The notes beneath the pieces were generated by a model. That model saw only the letters and a list, made by a program, of their open reading frames with translations. It searched no databases and was not told where the DNA came from. Below are positions 50,251 through 59,524 of a DNA stretch of 64,000 bases, piece after piece. The translations under genes were made by a program, and so were the position numbers. The stretch lies in contig CBDCVN010000013.1 in the NCBI GenBank assembly GCA_965223045.1, positions 3,596,001 through 3,660,000 on the forward strand, written 5' to 3'. The number at the start of each line of letters is the position of its first letter. Position 1 is the first letter of the stretch. Source of the stretch: CBDCVN01 sp965223045 (lineage in GTDB: Bacteria; Deinococcota; Deinococci; Deinococcales; Trueperaceae).

Positions 50251-51329
50251 AACACCAAAGCATACTTTTCAGATTACTTAGTTCCCACTTACTTATAGTA
50301 GGATTAACAGCCCTCACACTGTATCTTGCTAGCACAGTGATAGCACCTTGGTTACATAGTGCTGGGTTCTTTGCTGTTCTAGGTGATGTTTTTATTGCTT
50401 GTCAAGAAACAGTACGTCGCACATTGTTATGGGGGCTAGGTGCAGCAATATTAATAGCATGTTTGGTAAGTTGGATTATTGCTAGGCACATGGTCAAGCC
50501 CCTAAAACGTATGCAATGTGTTAGTGAATTTATTGCTCAAGGAAACTACAACAAGCGACTTGAAGAAAATGGCCCTGACGAAATCAACAAGCTCGCTAAA
50601 AGCTTTAATATTATGGCTAAGTCCCTTGAGCAAACAGAAAAACAACGTGTGGAACTCATTGGTACTGTAGCCCACGAGTTAAGTACCCCTTTATCTAGCT
50701 TGAAAGGTTTTATTGAGGGAATGGAGGACGGGCATTTTACAGCTACAGAAAATACTTTTAGAGCTTGTAAACGTCAACTTGAAAGACTTGAGCATTTAGT
50801 AGATGATCTTGCATTACTCTCACAAGCAGAAGCAGAAACTATTAAACTAAACCTAACTGAGATTAATGCAGTAACTTTGCTTGAACAAGCTGCACTTGCA
50901 TTTGATCCACAACGTTGTCAAGCAAAGGTGAATCTACTCTTAGATTACCCTGAAGCTAAACCTCATATCTTAGCCGATGGTGAGCGTTTAGCACAGGTGC
51001 TAGCCAATTTAATTAATAATGCTATTCGGCATACACCAAAAGAAGGCACTATTACTCTTTCTTTAAGCACAATTAGCAAGAAGATGCTACGCTTTGCAGT
51101 TAGTGATACGGGTGAGGGAATTCCTAACGAAGCCCTACCACATCTTTTTACTCGCTTCTTTAGAGTTGATTCGGCACGAAAAAGTCGTGGAGACAGTGGA
51201 AGCGGTATTGGGCTGACTATAGCCAAATACTACGTTGAAGCACATGGTGGTTCTATAGGTGTAGAAAGTGAGCTTGGTGTTGGAAGCTGTTTTTGGTTTT
51301 CCTTGCCTAAAATGAGGTCTTTGCATTAG
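50247..51329 (+). CDS. Membrane sensor histidine kinase, C-terminus altered by an insertion sequence
   Basis: 360 residues. Two membrane segments at 8-36 and 58-80, HAMP to about 130, phospho-acceptor His143 (LIGTVAHELSTPLSSLKGF), the N box (LANLINNAIRHTPKEG), DTGEGIPNEALPHLFTRFFR and GSGIGLTIAK. All catalytic motifs are intact. The sensing loop is only about 25 residues, so it may detect a membrane signal. The stop codon TAG is made by the junction with the IS element: without it the frame continues five codons (YRMLS) to TGA. The loss is beyond the catalytic domain, so activity is probably kept. Confidence 0.95.
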   Translation: MKHQSILFRLLSSHLLIVGLTALTLYLASTVIAPWLHSAGFFAVLGDVFIACQETVRRTLLWGLGAAILIACLVSWIIARHMVKPLKRMQCVSEFIAQGNYNKRLEENGPDEINKLAKSFNIMAKSLEQTEKQRVELIGTVAHELSTPLSSLKGFIEGMEDGHFTATENTFRACKRQLERLEHLVDDLALLSQAEAETIKLNLTEINAVTLLEQAALAFDPQRCQAKVNLLLDYPEAKPHILADGERLAQVLANLINNAIRHTPKEGTITLSLSTISKKMLRFAVSDTGEGIPNEALPHLFTRFFRVDSARKSRGDSGSGIGLTIAKYYVEAHGGSIGVESELGVGSCFWFSLPKMRSLH

Positions 51330-52316
51330 ACTTGTTCTGAAATAAGGAATTAGGCAATAAGGCAGTTCCATAAACCAGCACAAACTCCTACTACATCGTC
51401 AACAAATCCCTTAATACGATTCCTAAAAGCATACACAAGAATCTTGAAACGCTTCATTCCTCCAATGGCATTCTCAACATATACACGTATCTTGCTCACT
51501 GCTTGGTTGTGAGCCTTCTGCTCTTTACTAAGCTTGGGATTAGGGTTGGCTTTGCTCTTCCTAGGTCTCTTATGAGGTATTGCAACATCTGCTCCTTCAT
51601 AATCTTTCTCGATTCCTTGATATCCTAAATCTACTGCCACTTTAATATCCTCAAACCACTCCTCCTCAGGTGGAAATTCTTCCTTTAGCATTGCATAGTC
51701 ATGGTTCCGTCCTCCAAAGGTTTGTCCCACAAACAAAATTACCTTCTCCTTGCTGCTTATCACTGTGTTTTTCTGCGTGTGGTTACCCTGTTTGCCACTG
51801 TATAACTCCTGTTGCATTTCATCATCCTTTGGGCGTTGATGTTCTCGCTCTGTAACATCAATCAGTATTTCGTCAAGTCCCTCAAAAGCTGCTTTGAAAT
51901 CCTCTATGTTTTCAAACTCTCTAGCTGGCATATATCCCAAACCACTTAGAGTTTTCGCCATTATTGGTGTAAGACGTTGTACCCAAGCATGGGCATTAGA
52001 TCGTGATAAATCAAATTTCTCCGCTAGAACATCAAACGTTGGGTAAAGTCTAAGGTAGTAAAGAATAAAGCACAGTTTTATATTGACTGTACTTAGTTTA
52101 CTGTTTCTTCCTCCTCCTGGCTTACGATGTACTTTCCCTGCTTCTAGAGCCTTTTCATAACGTTGCTTTTCATGGTCTTCTAAAGCTTTAGCAAATGCAG
52201 GTTCTAGTTCCTCTACTTTCTTTTCGCTCAATCCTGTTATACTTCTTACTTGTCGGTCATCTCTTGGTAGTAACATTCCTTTATTTTGACCGATTTATTT
52301 ATTTCAGAACAACTCT
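51328..52316. mobile_element. IS5-type insertion sequence (type A), complete
   Basis: 989 bases bounded by terminal inverted repeats AGACTTGTTCTGAAATAA (left) and, reversed, AGAGTTGTTCTGAAATAA (right; one mismatch). It is flanked by a three-base target duplication ATT (51325-51327 and 52317-52319). It contains one transposase gene on the minus strand. It is the same type as the interrupted element at 59481-62981 but not identical. No CTCGAG sites. Confidence 0.93.
51350..52276 (-). CDS. IS5-type transposase (DDE_Tnp_4) of element A
   Basis: 308 residues. An N-terminal helix-turn-helix region (FDVLAEKFDLSRSNAHAWVQ) and a DDE nuclease domain: first aspartate in ILIDVTEREHQRP, second in VAVDLGYQGIEKDYEG, glutamate in RVYVENAIGGMKRFKILVY. 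The frame is intact, with both terminal repeats present, so the element may be active. The transposase reconstructed from the broken copy at 59525-62958 matches it throughout at moderate identity, so the two are separate acquisitions or long diverged. Confidence 0.93.
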   Translation of the reverse strand: MLLPRDDRQVRSITGLSEKKVEELEPAFAKALEDHEKQRYEKALEAGKVHRKPGGGRNSKLSTVNIKLCFILYYLRLYPTFDVLAEKFDLSRSNAHAWVQRLTPIMAKTLSGLGYMPAREFENIEDFKAAFEGLDEILIDVTEREHQRPKDDEMQQELYSGKQGNHTQKNTVISSKEKVILFVGQTFGGRNHDYAMLKEEFPPEEEWFEDIKVAVDLGYQGIEKDYEGADVAIPHKRPRKSKANPNPKLSKEQKAHNQAVSKIRVYVENAIGGMKRFKILVYAFRNRIKGFVDDVVGVCAGLWNCLIA

Positions 52317-52394
52317 ATTATAGAATGTTATCTTGAGCCTTCTTTGCATTGCGGGAAGGGGTTATAATTTAAGAGCAAACTTTTCTGGAGTCAT

Positions 52395-54545
52395 ATGAAT
52401 CCCATACATTATGCTTGGTTTATTCCTTTATTACCTGTACTAGGTTTTTTAATCAATATTATTCTAGGTTACAAATTAGGCAAGAAGTTAAGTGCTTATC
52501 TGAGTGTAAGCTTGATGTTACTCTCAACGATTTTGGCAGCTACTTTATTAGTTCAAACTTGGCAAGCTGCTCCTTCATGGGATAGAGCTAAATTACATAC
52601 AATAATAGAAACAGAAAAAGACATTGCTCACCTTCAAAAAGCTGAGCAAAAGGCTGAACTAGCTGGCACTCCCTCAAAAGTTGCTGAAATTCAAGCTAAC
52701 CTCAAACAAAAAGAGTATAGCTTACACATTCTCAAAGAAGAAGCCCACATTCGCCACAGCGCTGAAAACTTTCCTTTTACTTCAAATCATGCTTGGTTAA
52801 CTATAACAGGGGAAGAGGGTTTTCCACTTGGTCTTTTTATTGACCCTTTTGCAGCGGTAATGATTTTTATGGTGGCCTTTGTATGCTTGCTCATACATCT
52901 TTTTTCTGTTGAGTACATGAAAAATGAAGAGCGTTATCCTACTTTTTTTGCTTACATCAGTGTCTTTAGTGCTGCTATGCTTGCTATGGTACTGAGCCGT
53001 AATCTTTTCCATGTACTACTATTTTGGGAAGTTATGGGGGTAATGAGTTATCTATTAATAGGTTTTTTCTACAAGAAAATTGCTGCCCAGCAAGCTATGA
53101 AGAAAGCTTTTTTAGTAACTAAAGTAGCAGATATTGGCTTAATGATTGGGCTTTTTTGGATTTACCGTGTCTTTGGCACTTTAGATTTAGTTAGCTTGCA
53201 AAAACTAGCCCCGGAAGTGCTTATTGCCTTACCAAGTGTAGCGACAGGTATAGGATTACTGCTGTTTATAGGTGCTATGGGCAAATCAGCACAATTCCCT
53301 TTGCATGTATGGCTTCTAGATGCTATGGAAGGCCCCACACCCGTTTCTGCTATGATTCATGCGGCAACAATGGTAGCAGCTGGAGTTTATTTGTTGGCAA
53401 GGACTTACCCTATTTTAATAGCAGGTAACTCCTTAGAAGTCATAGCTATAGTTGGTGCTGTTACTGCCCTTTTTGCTGCTACCTTAGCACCTTTCTTTAC
53501 AGACATTAAAAAAATCCTAGCATGGTCAACTGTTTCACAGCTTGGCTTTATGTTTATTGGTTTAGGTGCTTTTGGTTGGGTGGCTGCCGTGTTTCATTTG
53601 CTGACCCACGCATTTTTTAAGGCCCTGTTATTTCTCTGTGCTGGCTCAATGATTCATGGCAGTGGTACCCAAGATATTTTCAAAATGGACAGATTGGCCA
53701 AATATATGCCCTCAACTAGGTTGACTTTTATTATAGGAGGGTTGTCTCTAGCAGGTATATTTCCCCTAGCAGGCTTTTGGTCTAAAGATGAGATTTTACT
53801 GGCTGTGCAAAATGCTACTAGTCAACACACAATCTACGGAATTATTTTAGTAATGGCTTATTTAGCATCTTTCTTAACTGCTTTTTATATAAGTAGGGCT
53901 TACCTAATTGCTTTTGAGCAGCCAAAACAAACTTCATCTTGGCAAGAAGAATCAACCTTCCCAGAGCTTAACATGAATGCTGAAGATGTTAAGCACGATA
54001 AGAAGTTTAATAAAGAGCATTTGCATGACCCACCACATGCAGCAGGCTGGCACATGAGCACTGCTTTATGGGTTCTAGCAGGCAGTGCTACCTTAGTAGG
54101 TTTACTGGGCAGCCCTATCTTAGGTAATGTCTTACAACTCTTTATTTATGAGGGTAAAATACCCCATGTAGAACCGCTTAAAACTCAACTTTTAGGCTTT
54201 TTCTTAAGTACTATTATTGCTGTAGCAGGTATAGGTTTTGCTGTTCGCTTGGGTGCTCGAGCACCCAAAATACCAAACTGGCTTATAAATTCGTTACAAA
54301 GACGTTTCTACATAGACAAAATCTACTATGTCATCTTTGCTAATCCTCTCACCAGGCTTACCAAACCACTAGCATGGTTCGATAGGAAAATTCTAGATAG
54401 GTCTATTGATTTTATGGCTTGGTTTGTTGGGGTTATAGGTGGAGCGCTTAGAAATGTTCAGACTGGTCGGCTCGAGCACTACACCTACACAATAGCAGCA
54501 GCTGCAATTATTCTTATAGTAGCTTTGTCAATAAGCCTCTTCTGA
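52395..54545 (+). CDS. nuoL: NuoL-like NADH-quinone oxidoreductase subunit with helical insert
   Basis: 716 residues, an antiporter-like proton-pumping membrane subunit of complex I. Core motifs are FPLGLFIDPFAAVMIFMV, Glu212 in LLFWEVMGVMSYLLIGF, MGKSAQFPLHVWLLDAMEGP, a PVSAMIHAATMVAAGVYLLAR segment, LTHAFFKALLFLCAGS and the C-terminal lateral-helix region. Between the first and second family blocks (residues about 60-128) there is a highly charged, heptad-like insert (KAEQKAELAGTPSKVAEIQA) not present in ordinary NuoL. No other nuo gene is adjacent: an IS is upstream and rimO downstream. ATG has GGAG upstream. Confidence 0.88.
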   Translation: MNPIHYAWFIPLLPVLGFLINIILGYKLGKKLSAYLSVSLMLLSTILAATLLVQTWQAAPSWDRAKLHTIIETEKDIAHLQKAEQKAELAGTPSKVAEIQANLKQKEYSLHILKEEAHIRHSAENFPFTSNHAWLTITGEEGFPLGLFIDPFAAVMIFMVAFVCLLIHLFSVEYMKNEERYPTFFAYISVFSAAMLAMVLSRNLFHVLLFWEVMGVMSYLLIGFFYKKIAAQQAMKKAFLVTKVADIGLMIGLFWIYRVFGTLDLVSLQKLAPEVLIALPSVATGIGLLLFIGAMGKSAQFPLHVWLLDAMEGPTPVSAMIHAATMVAAGVYLLARTYPILIAGNSLEVIAIVGAVTALFAATLAPFFTDIKKILAWSTVSQLGFMFIGLGAFGWVAAVFHLLTHAFFKALLFLCAGSMIHGSGTQDIFKMDRLAKYMPSTRLTFIIGGLSLAGIFPLAGFWSKDEILLAVQNATSQHTIYGIILVMAYLASFLTAFYISRAYLIAFEQPKQTSSWQEESTFPELNMNAEDVKHDKKFNKEHLHDPPHAAGWHMSTALWVLAGSATLVGLLGSPILGNVLQLFIYEGKIPHVEPLKTQLLGFFLSTIIAVAGIGFAVRLGARAPKIPNWLINSLQRRFYIDKIYYVIFANPLTRLTKPLAWFDRKILDRSIDFMAWFVGVIGGALRNVQTGRLEHYTYTIAAAAIILIVALSISLF

Positions 54546-54649
54546 TTATCTTTTAACACTATCATAACACCTTGTCTATAAGTTTTTTATAGGAGGGCTT
54601 GGCTTTATAAAATTTCATGCTTGATCAATCCTAATAAGGAAAGGAGTAA

Positions 54650-54688
54650 ATGCACCTTCACAACCCTAGAGTGTATTCACCACTCTAG
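54650..54688 (+). CDS. Possible 12-residue leader peptide overlapping a hairpin
   Basis: An ATG with an excellent AAGGAG three bases upstream opens a 12-codon frame, MHLHNPRVYSPL. Its last eight codons and stop lie inside a perfect ten-pair hairpin. Such an arrangement is what a translation-controlled attenuator looks like, but no T-run follows and the downstream gene (rimO) is 325 bases away. Composition (two His, two Pro) does not point to one amino acid. Confidence 0.35.
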   Translation: MHLHNPRVYSPL

Positions 54689-54690
54689 GG
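54664..54690. terminator. Perfect ten-pair hairpin after nuoL
   Basis: CCCTAGAGTG, a seven-base loop, CACTCTAGGG. It could end the nuoL transcript or act as a control hairpin. No T-run follows on either strand, so factor-independent termination would be weak. Confidence 0.45.
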
Positions 54691-54744
54691 CACACTAAAT
54701 TACAAATACCCCTTCCTTTGATTTTAGGAGGTATTATTCGCAAT

Positions 54745-54837
54745 ATGAAAATTATTAGTAGCTTATTTTGTTCTCTATTACCCCCTTTTCACTTCCTTGA
54801 CATTATTAAAGCTCTACTGCAAAAGTTGAGTAAGTAG
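54745..54837 (+). CDS. Possible 30-residue small hydrophobic peptide
   Basis: MKIISSLFCSLLPPFHFLDI and ten more residues ending LSK. AGGAGG lies 13 bases upstream, which is too far for an efficient start. A hydrophobic 30-mer with a basic end could be a membrane micropeptide. Chance is an equal explanation. The rest of the 54546-55012 gap shows no gene. Confidence 0.25.
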   Translation: MKIISSLFCSLLPPFHFLDIIKALLQKLSK

Positions 54838-55012
54838 TAACACCTTGTAAATAATTCTATATCAAGTATGCTTTTCAAAGCTTTTGGTAAGATTAAAGAA
54901 GCTTTGCTATTCTCTCATAAATATTGCAGTGTAGTTCTATTAAGAGCATATTTTATGTGTGTAGCAAGTATATAATGCATTGCACTATTGATGCTAGTAT
55001 AATCATTAAAAT

Positions 55013-56323
55013 ATGTCTAACAAAATAGGTTTTGTGAGCCTAGGTTGCCCAAAAGCCCTAGTAGATAGCGAGCGCATTCTAACTCAACTCCGTGCTGAGG
55101 GCTATAATGTTGTGCCCAGCTATGGTGAAGCAGGTGTGGTTATTGTCAACACATGCGGGTTCATTACTCCAGCAGTCGAAGAGTCTTTAGAAGCAATTGG
55201 GGAGGCCTTAGAACAAAATGGCAAAGTTATAGTTACAGGTTGTTTGGGTGAACGCCCAGAAGAAATCAGAACTCGCCATCCAAAAGTGCTTGCTGTAACT
55301 GGTCAAGCCGATGTTAAAGGGGTTATGACTGCTGTACATGATGTATTACCTCCTGATGATAATCCTTTTACTTCTCTAATACCACCTCAGGGCATCAAAT
55401 TAACCCCTCGCCATTACGCTTATTTAAAAATTGCGGAAGGCTGTAACCATACTTGCTCTTTTTGCATTATTCCGCAAATGCGTGGTTTGCAAATATCGAG
55501 AGATGCCTCTGAAATCCTCTATGAGGCGTATCGTTTAGTAGCTGCGGGTACAAAAGAACTAATCATTATTGCTCAAGATAGTAGCGCCTATGGTACTGAC
55601 TTAAAGCATCGTGAAAGTGATTTTCAAGATGGTCAAGTCAAAGCCCATCTCGTCCCCTTAGTAACTGAACTTGCTAAACTAGGTGCTTGGATTAGATTAC
55701 ACTATGTTTACCCCTATCCACACGTCAAAGAACTAATCCCTTTGATGTTAGAAGGAAACCTTTTACCTTACTTAGATGTACCTTTGCAACATGCTAGTCC
55801 TAAAATATTAAAAGCTATGCGCCGGCCCGGTGGAGCAGACTCGCATCTCAAAACCATTTCTCACTGGCGGAATATATGTCCTGAACTTACTTTACGCTCT
55901 ACTTTTATAGTTGGTTTCCCCGGAGAAACTGAAGAGGATTTTGAGCTTCTTTTAGACTTCTTGGCAGAAGCAAAAATTGAGCGTGTGGGCGCTTTTAAGT
56001 ATAGCCAAGTAAAAGGTGCAGCTGCTAATAAATTGCCTAACCAAATTCCCCAAGAAGTAAAAGAAGAGCGCTATGCTCGTTTAATGGAATTGCAGCAGAA
56101 TATTAGCCTTGGCGTACAAAAAGAAAAAGTAGGTAAGGAAATAGAAGTCATAATTGATGACTATAATGAAGATTCCAAGGAGCTTATTGGTCGTAGTAAA
56201 GCTGATGCTCCTGATATTGATGGTAATGTCTTTATAAAGAGTAATGGCAATATTAAAATAGGCGATATTGTAAAGGTGAAGGTTGTTGCTGCTGAAGCTT
56301 ATGATCTTGTAGGCATGCTCTAG
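55013..56323 (+). CDS. rimO: Ribosomal protein S12 methylthiotransferase RimO
   Basis: A radical SAM enzyme that adds a methylthio group to the conserved aspartate of S12. 436 residues: MTTase domain with Cys12, Cys48 and Cys77 for the auxiliary cluster (VSLGCPKALVDSE, NTCGFI, VTGCLGER), radical SAM motif Cys144/148/151 in EGCNHTCSFCIIPQMRG, and a C-terminal TRAM domain. The GCPKA-x-VDSE start distinguishes RimO from MiaB. It stands alone after a 467-base gap and converges with sbcD. Confidence 0.96.
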   Translation: MSNKIGFVSLGCPKALVDSERILTQLRAEGYNVVPSYGEAGVVIVNTCGFITPAVEESLEAIGEALEQNGKVIVTGCLGERPEEIRTRHPKVLAVTGQADVKGVMTAVHDVLPPDDNPFTSLIPPQGIKLTPRHYAYLKIAEGCNHTCSFCIIPQMRGLQISRDASEILYEAYRLVAAGTKELIIIAQDSSAYGTDLKHRESDFQDGQVKAHLVPLVTELAKLGAWIRLHYVYPYPHVKELIPLMLEGNLLPYLDVPLQHASPKILKAMRRPGGADSHLKTISHWRNICPELTLRSTFIVGFPGETEEDFELLLDFLAEAKIERVGAFKYSQVKGAAANKLPNQIPQEVKEERYARLMELQQNISLGVQKEKVGKEIEVIIDDYNEDSKELIGRSKADAPDIDGNVFIKSNGNIKIGDIVKVKVVAAEAYDLVGML

Positions 56324-56327
56324 AGCC

Positions 56328-57494
56328 TTAATGCTTATCAACTAACTCACGAAATGTTGTAAGTAACCTTTTAGGAATTTCTCTACCTTTTTCTTCTTGG
56401 TAAAACTGTGCATAAGCTTCACTTAGCTCAATTTCACTAGGGTCTGGCTCATCATCTTTAGTAATTTCAATAGTGCGTTCAGGTAGCTTAATTTCAATAT
56501 CTAGTACATTTTGCAGGTTACGCATTATCTTATCTTTTAAACCTGCTATAGGTTCATCAAGTGAAAGAGAAAGTTTTAACCAACCATCAAAACTTTTTAG
56601 ATCATCAAGTTTGGATTCTAGCTCGTCACCTTTAATTTTTACCTGTTTTAATATCTTGCCTGCTTGAATTTCATGCTGTTTTATAAGCTTAGTAGGTTTG
56701 CTTGCTTGTGCCTCAACTATGAAAACATATTTTTTGTTGCCTGCTTCGGCAAAATTAAGTTGTATAAGGCTGCCAGCATATCTTGCTTTATTACCTTGAA
56801 TATAGGAGATTGTTTGTGCTTTATGTACATGGCCTAGTGCTATGTAGTTGGCGTTTTCAGGAAGCGAGTCGGGGTGTAGAGAATAATCTTGGGTGCAGTG
56901 AAATTTGTACTCGGAGTTGGATAAGCTAGCACCATCAATCATGGTGTGTAAAAGCAAGAGGTTTACAGTATCAGAGCTAAAATCTTGGGTTAGATTTGCT
57001 ATTAGTTTTCGCATTCCTTCACGATAGGCCTCGAGCCATGTACCTATATCACTCTCTAAAAGTTCAGCATATTTCACAATGCGTCTTTCTGAAATAAAAG
57101 GTAAAGAAGCTATTTGTGCTACTTCATTGTTTATAGGTAGCTTAAAAGTACCACCTTGGCCTTTTAAACGCACATCACCAAAGACATATGCCCCTGTCAA
57201 CTTAAGTATTTCTGCTATAGCTTCAAACCTTGAAGTTGCATCATGATTGCCTGCAATAACCACGCTGGGAATGTTAGCCTTGGCAATATTTAAGAAGAAT
57301 TCATAAACACAAGCTTCAGCATCTGCACTAGGATTTTTCTTGTCAAATAAATCCCCTGCTATAAGCACTAAATCAATGTTTTCTTCAATGGCAAGCTGTG
57401 CTACTTCTTGTAAAGCCTTGCGAATCTCAGGAGTTCTATTTACTCCTTTTAAAACACACCCTGCGTGCCAGTCAGTAGTATGGAGGATCTTCAC
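56328..57494 (-). CDS. sbcD: Exonuclease SbcD-type metallophosphoesterase (SbcD/Mre11 family)
   Basis: 388 residues. All metal-binding motifs are present: TDWHAG, AGDLFDKKNP, IAGNHDAT, LLLHTMI and ALGHVHKAQ. SbcD is the nuclease half of the SbcCD complex that cleaves hairpins and processes double-strand ends. The ATPase partner SbcC is not in the window, and the next gene downstream is convergent rimO, so sbcC must be elsewhere if present. The C-terminal 120 residues form the usual capping and SbcC-binding region. ATG start. Confidence 0.92.
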   Translation of the reverse strand: MKILHTTDWHAGCVLKGVNRTPEIRKALQEVAQLAIEENIDLVLIAGDLFDKKNPSADAEACVYEFFLNIAKANIPSVVIAGNHDATSRFEAIAEILKLTGAYVFGDVRLKGQGGTFKLPINNEVAQIASLPFISERRIVKYAELLESDIGTWLEAYREGMRKLIANLTQDFSSDTVNLLLLHTMIDGASLSNSEYKFHCTQDYSLHPDSLPENANYIALGHVHKAQTISYIQGNKARYAGSLIQLNFAEAGNKKYVFIVEAQASKPTKLIKQHEIQAGKILKQVKIKGDELESKLDDLKSFDGWLKLSLSLDEPIAGLKDKIMRNLQNVLDIEIKLPERTIEITKDDEPDPSEIELSEAYAQFYQEEKGREIPKRLLTTFRELVDKH

Positions 57495-57579
57495 AAGATT
57501 ATTTTATCTTAATTTGATTATTTAATATAATTTGGTTCTTGGTTTATCGTATTAACCTGAAATTGAAGAAAGGCAAATC

Positions 57580-59346
57580 ATGTCTTTAGAGGCCTATATT
57601 GCTGTTGGTACAATCATAGTAACAATTTCTTTACTTATCTTTACTCGTTATGCCGTAGACATTGTTTTTATGTCAGGCTTAAGTTTATTGATTATTTTAG
57701 GCATTTTGCCCGCCCACGAAGCTCTTATAGGTTTTAGTAATGAGGGGATGCTCACAGTAGGGGTGCTTTATGTAGTAGCGGCAGGTTTAAAAGAAACAGG
57801 AGCCGTGCAGTGGTTAGTACGGAGTTTCTTAGGGTCACCTAAGAATTTCTTTAGAGCACAACTCAAATTGATGTTGCCAGTTATGTTTTTTAGTGCCTTT
57901 TTGAACAATACACCTGTAGTAGCTATGCTTATTCCTGCTGTAAGTGATTGGTGTAAGAGGTTACAGCTATCACCTTCTAAACTTATGCTACCTGTGAGCT
58001 ATGCTGCAATTTTAGGGGGCACTTGTACAATTATTGGTACTAGTACAAATCTAGTTATCAATGGCCTTTTAATTGATCAGGTAGGCCTAGGTTTAGGGGT
58101 TTTTGATATTTTGTGGATAGGTTTACCTACAGCACTTTTGGGCATGGGGTTTATCTTACTATTTAGCCGCTGGCTTTTACCAGAACGCATACCTGTTGCT
58201 GAAAAGTTAAATAATCCTCGAGAATACACTATTGAAATGGTAGTTGACCCTAATGGTCCATTGGTTGGTAAAAGCATAGAGGCAGCAGGGTTAAGGCATT
58301 TACCTAATGTTTTTTTGGCTGATATTGAGCGCTCAGATAGGTTACTTACAGCAGTGTCTCCTAGAGAAATCCTAGTTCCTAACGATCATTTGCTCTTTGT
58401 AGGTGTTATTGAGTCACTGGTTGACTTGCACAAGACTCGAGGGCTGATGCCTGCTGGGGAACAGGTTTTTAAGCTAAACACACCCCGTCCAGAAAGGACT
58501 TTAATAGAAGCAGTAGTTTCTGATAGCTGTCCAGTTGTAGGACGCACAGTAAGTGCTGCTCGCTTTCGTAGCGTTTATAACGCTGTAGTTATTGCTGTAG
58601 CTCGTAATGGTGAGCGCATTGGTAGAAAAATAGGTGATATTATCTTGCGAGCAGGCGATACTTTACTTCTTGAAGCCCCTCCCTCTTTTGCTGAACAGTA
58701 TCGCAACTCACGTGATTTTTTGTTAATTCATCAACTTGACAATGCTAACCCACCTAGACACGATAGAGCCCTTCTAGCTGTTGCTATCTTAGCATTTATG
58801 GTTATTTTGGCAAGTTTTGGGGTATTGAGTATGTTTGCTGCTGCTTTGTTAGCAGCGGGCCTTATGATTGGTTTAGGGTGTATAACTGGTCGTTTGGCAA
58901 AGCGTCATATTGATTGGCAAGTATTAATTGTTATAGCTGCTTCGTTTGGTCTAGGTAAGGCGTTAGAAGTGACTGGGGCATCAATCATTATTGCCCAAAA
59001 CCTTATTAACCTTGCAGGGGGAGATCCTTGGTTGAGTCTAGTGCTTATTTATTTTATAACCACACTTTTTACAGCGGTTATCACCAATAACGGTGCAGCA
59101 GTACTACTTTTTCCTATTTGTCTAGCAACAGCAGAAAATCTAGGTGTTAATTTTATGCCATTTATTATCACATTAATGATGGCAGCTTCTGCAAGCTTTG
59201 CTACTCCTATAAGTTACCAAACTAACCTTATGGTTTATGGCCCTGGTGGTTACCATTTCAGTGACTATTTACGTATAGGTATATTGCTTAATGTGATTTT
59301 AGGATTATTGGCTGTTTTTCTTATTCCTATTATCTGGCGTTTTTAA
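57580..59346 (+). CDS. SLC13/DASS-family permease with two TrkA-C (RCK_C) domains
   Basis: 588 residues. Membrane segments in the first 200 residues contain FLNNTPVVAMLIPAVSDWC and GGTCTIIGTSTNLVINGLL, the family substrate and sodium sites. Two soluble TrkA-C domains follow at about 215-300 and 305-385, then a second membrane half with FTAVITNNGAAVLLFPICLA and ATPISYQTNLMVYGPGGYHF. Members move sulfate, dicarboxylates or other anions with sodium or protons. ATG start with GAAAGG upstream. It is the last host gene before the insertion-sequence cluster. Confidence 0.92.
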   Translation: MSLEAYIAVGTIIVTISLLIFTRYAVDIVFMSGLSLLIILGILPAHEALIGFSNEGMLTVGVLYVVAAGLKETGAVQWLVRSFLGSPKNFFRAQLKLMLPVMFFSAFLNNTPVVAMLIPAVSDWCKRLQLSPSKLMLPVSYAAILGGTCTIIGTSTNLVINGLLIDQVGLGLGVFDILWIGLPTALLGMGFILLFSRWLLPERIPVAEKLNNPREYTIEMVVDPNGPLVGKSIEAAGLRHLPNVFLADIERSDRLLTAVSPREILVPNDHLLFVGVIESLVDLHKTRGLMPAGEQVFKLNTPRPERTLIEAVVSDSCPVVGRTVSAARFRSVYNAVVIAVARNGERIGRKIGDIILRAGDTLLLEAPPSFAEQYRNSRDFLLIHQLDNANPPRHDRALLAVAILAFMVILASFGVLSMFAAALLAAGLMIGLGCITGRLAKRHIDWQVLIVIAASFGLGKALEVTGASIIIAQNLINLAGGDPWLSLVLIYFITTLFTAVITNNGAAVLLFPICLATAENLGVNFMPFIITLMMAASASFATPISYQTNLMVYGPGGYHFSDYLRIGILLNVILGLLAVFLIPIIWRF

Positions 59347-59524
59347 TGAGCTATTTGTCTAGCATGCTCATATACAGCAACATCTAGAGGGTGTTTGGGA
59401 AATATCTATTAAGCAAAATTGGGAGTGGATTGATGCGCTAAACGCTTGGTCATGATATCACACATAGCCATGTAGATAAAAGAGTTGTTCGGAAATAGCC
59501 AAATCAGCTAAAATAGTAGCTAGT

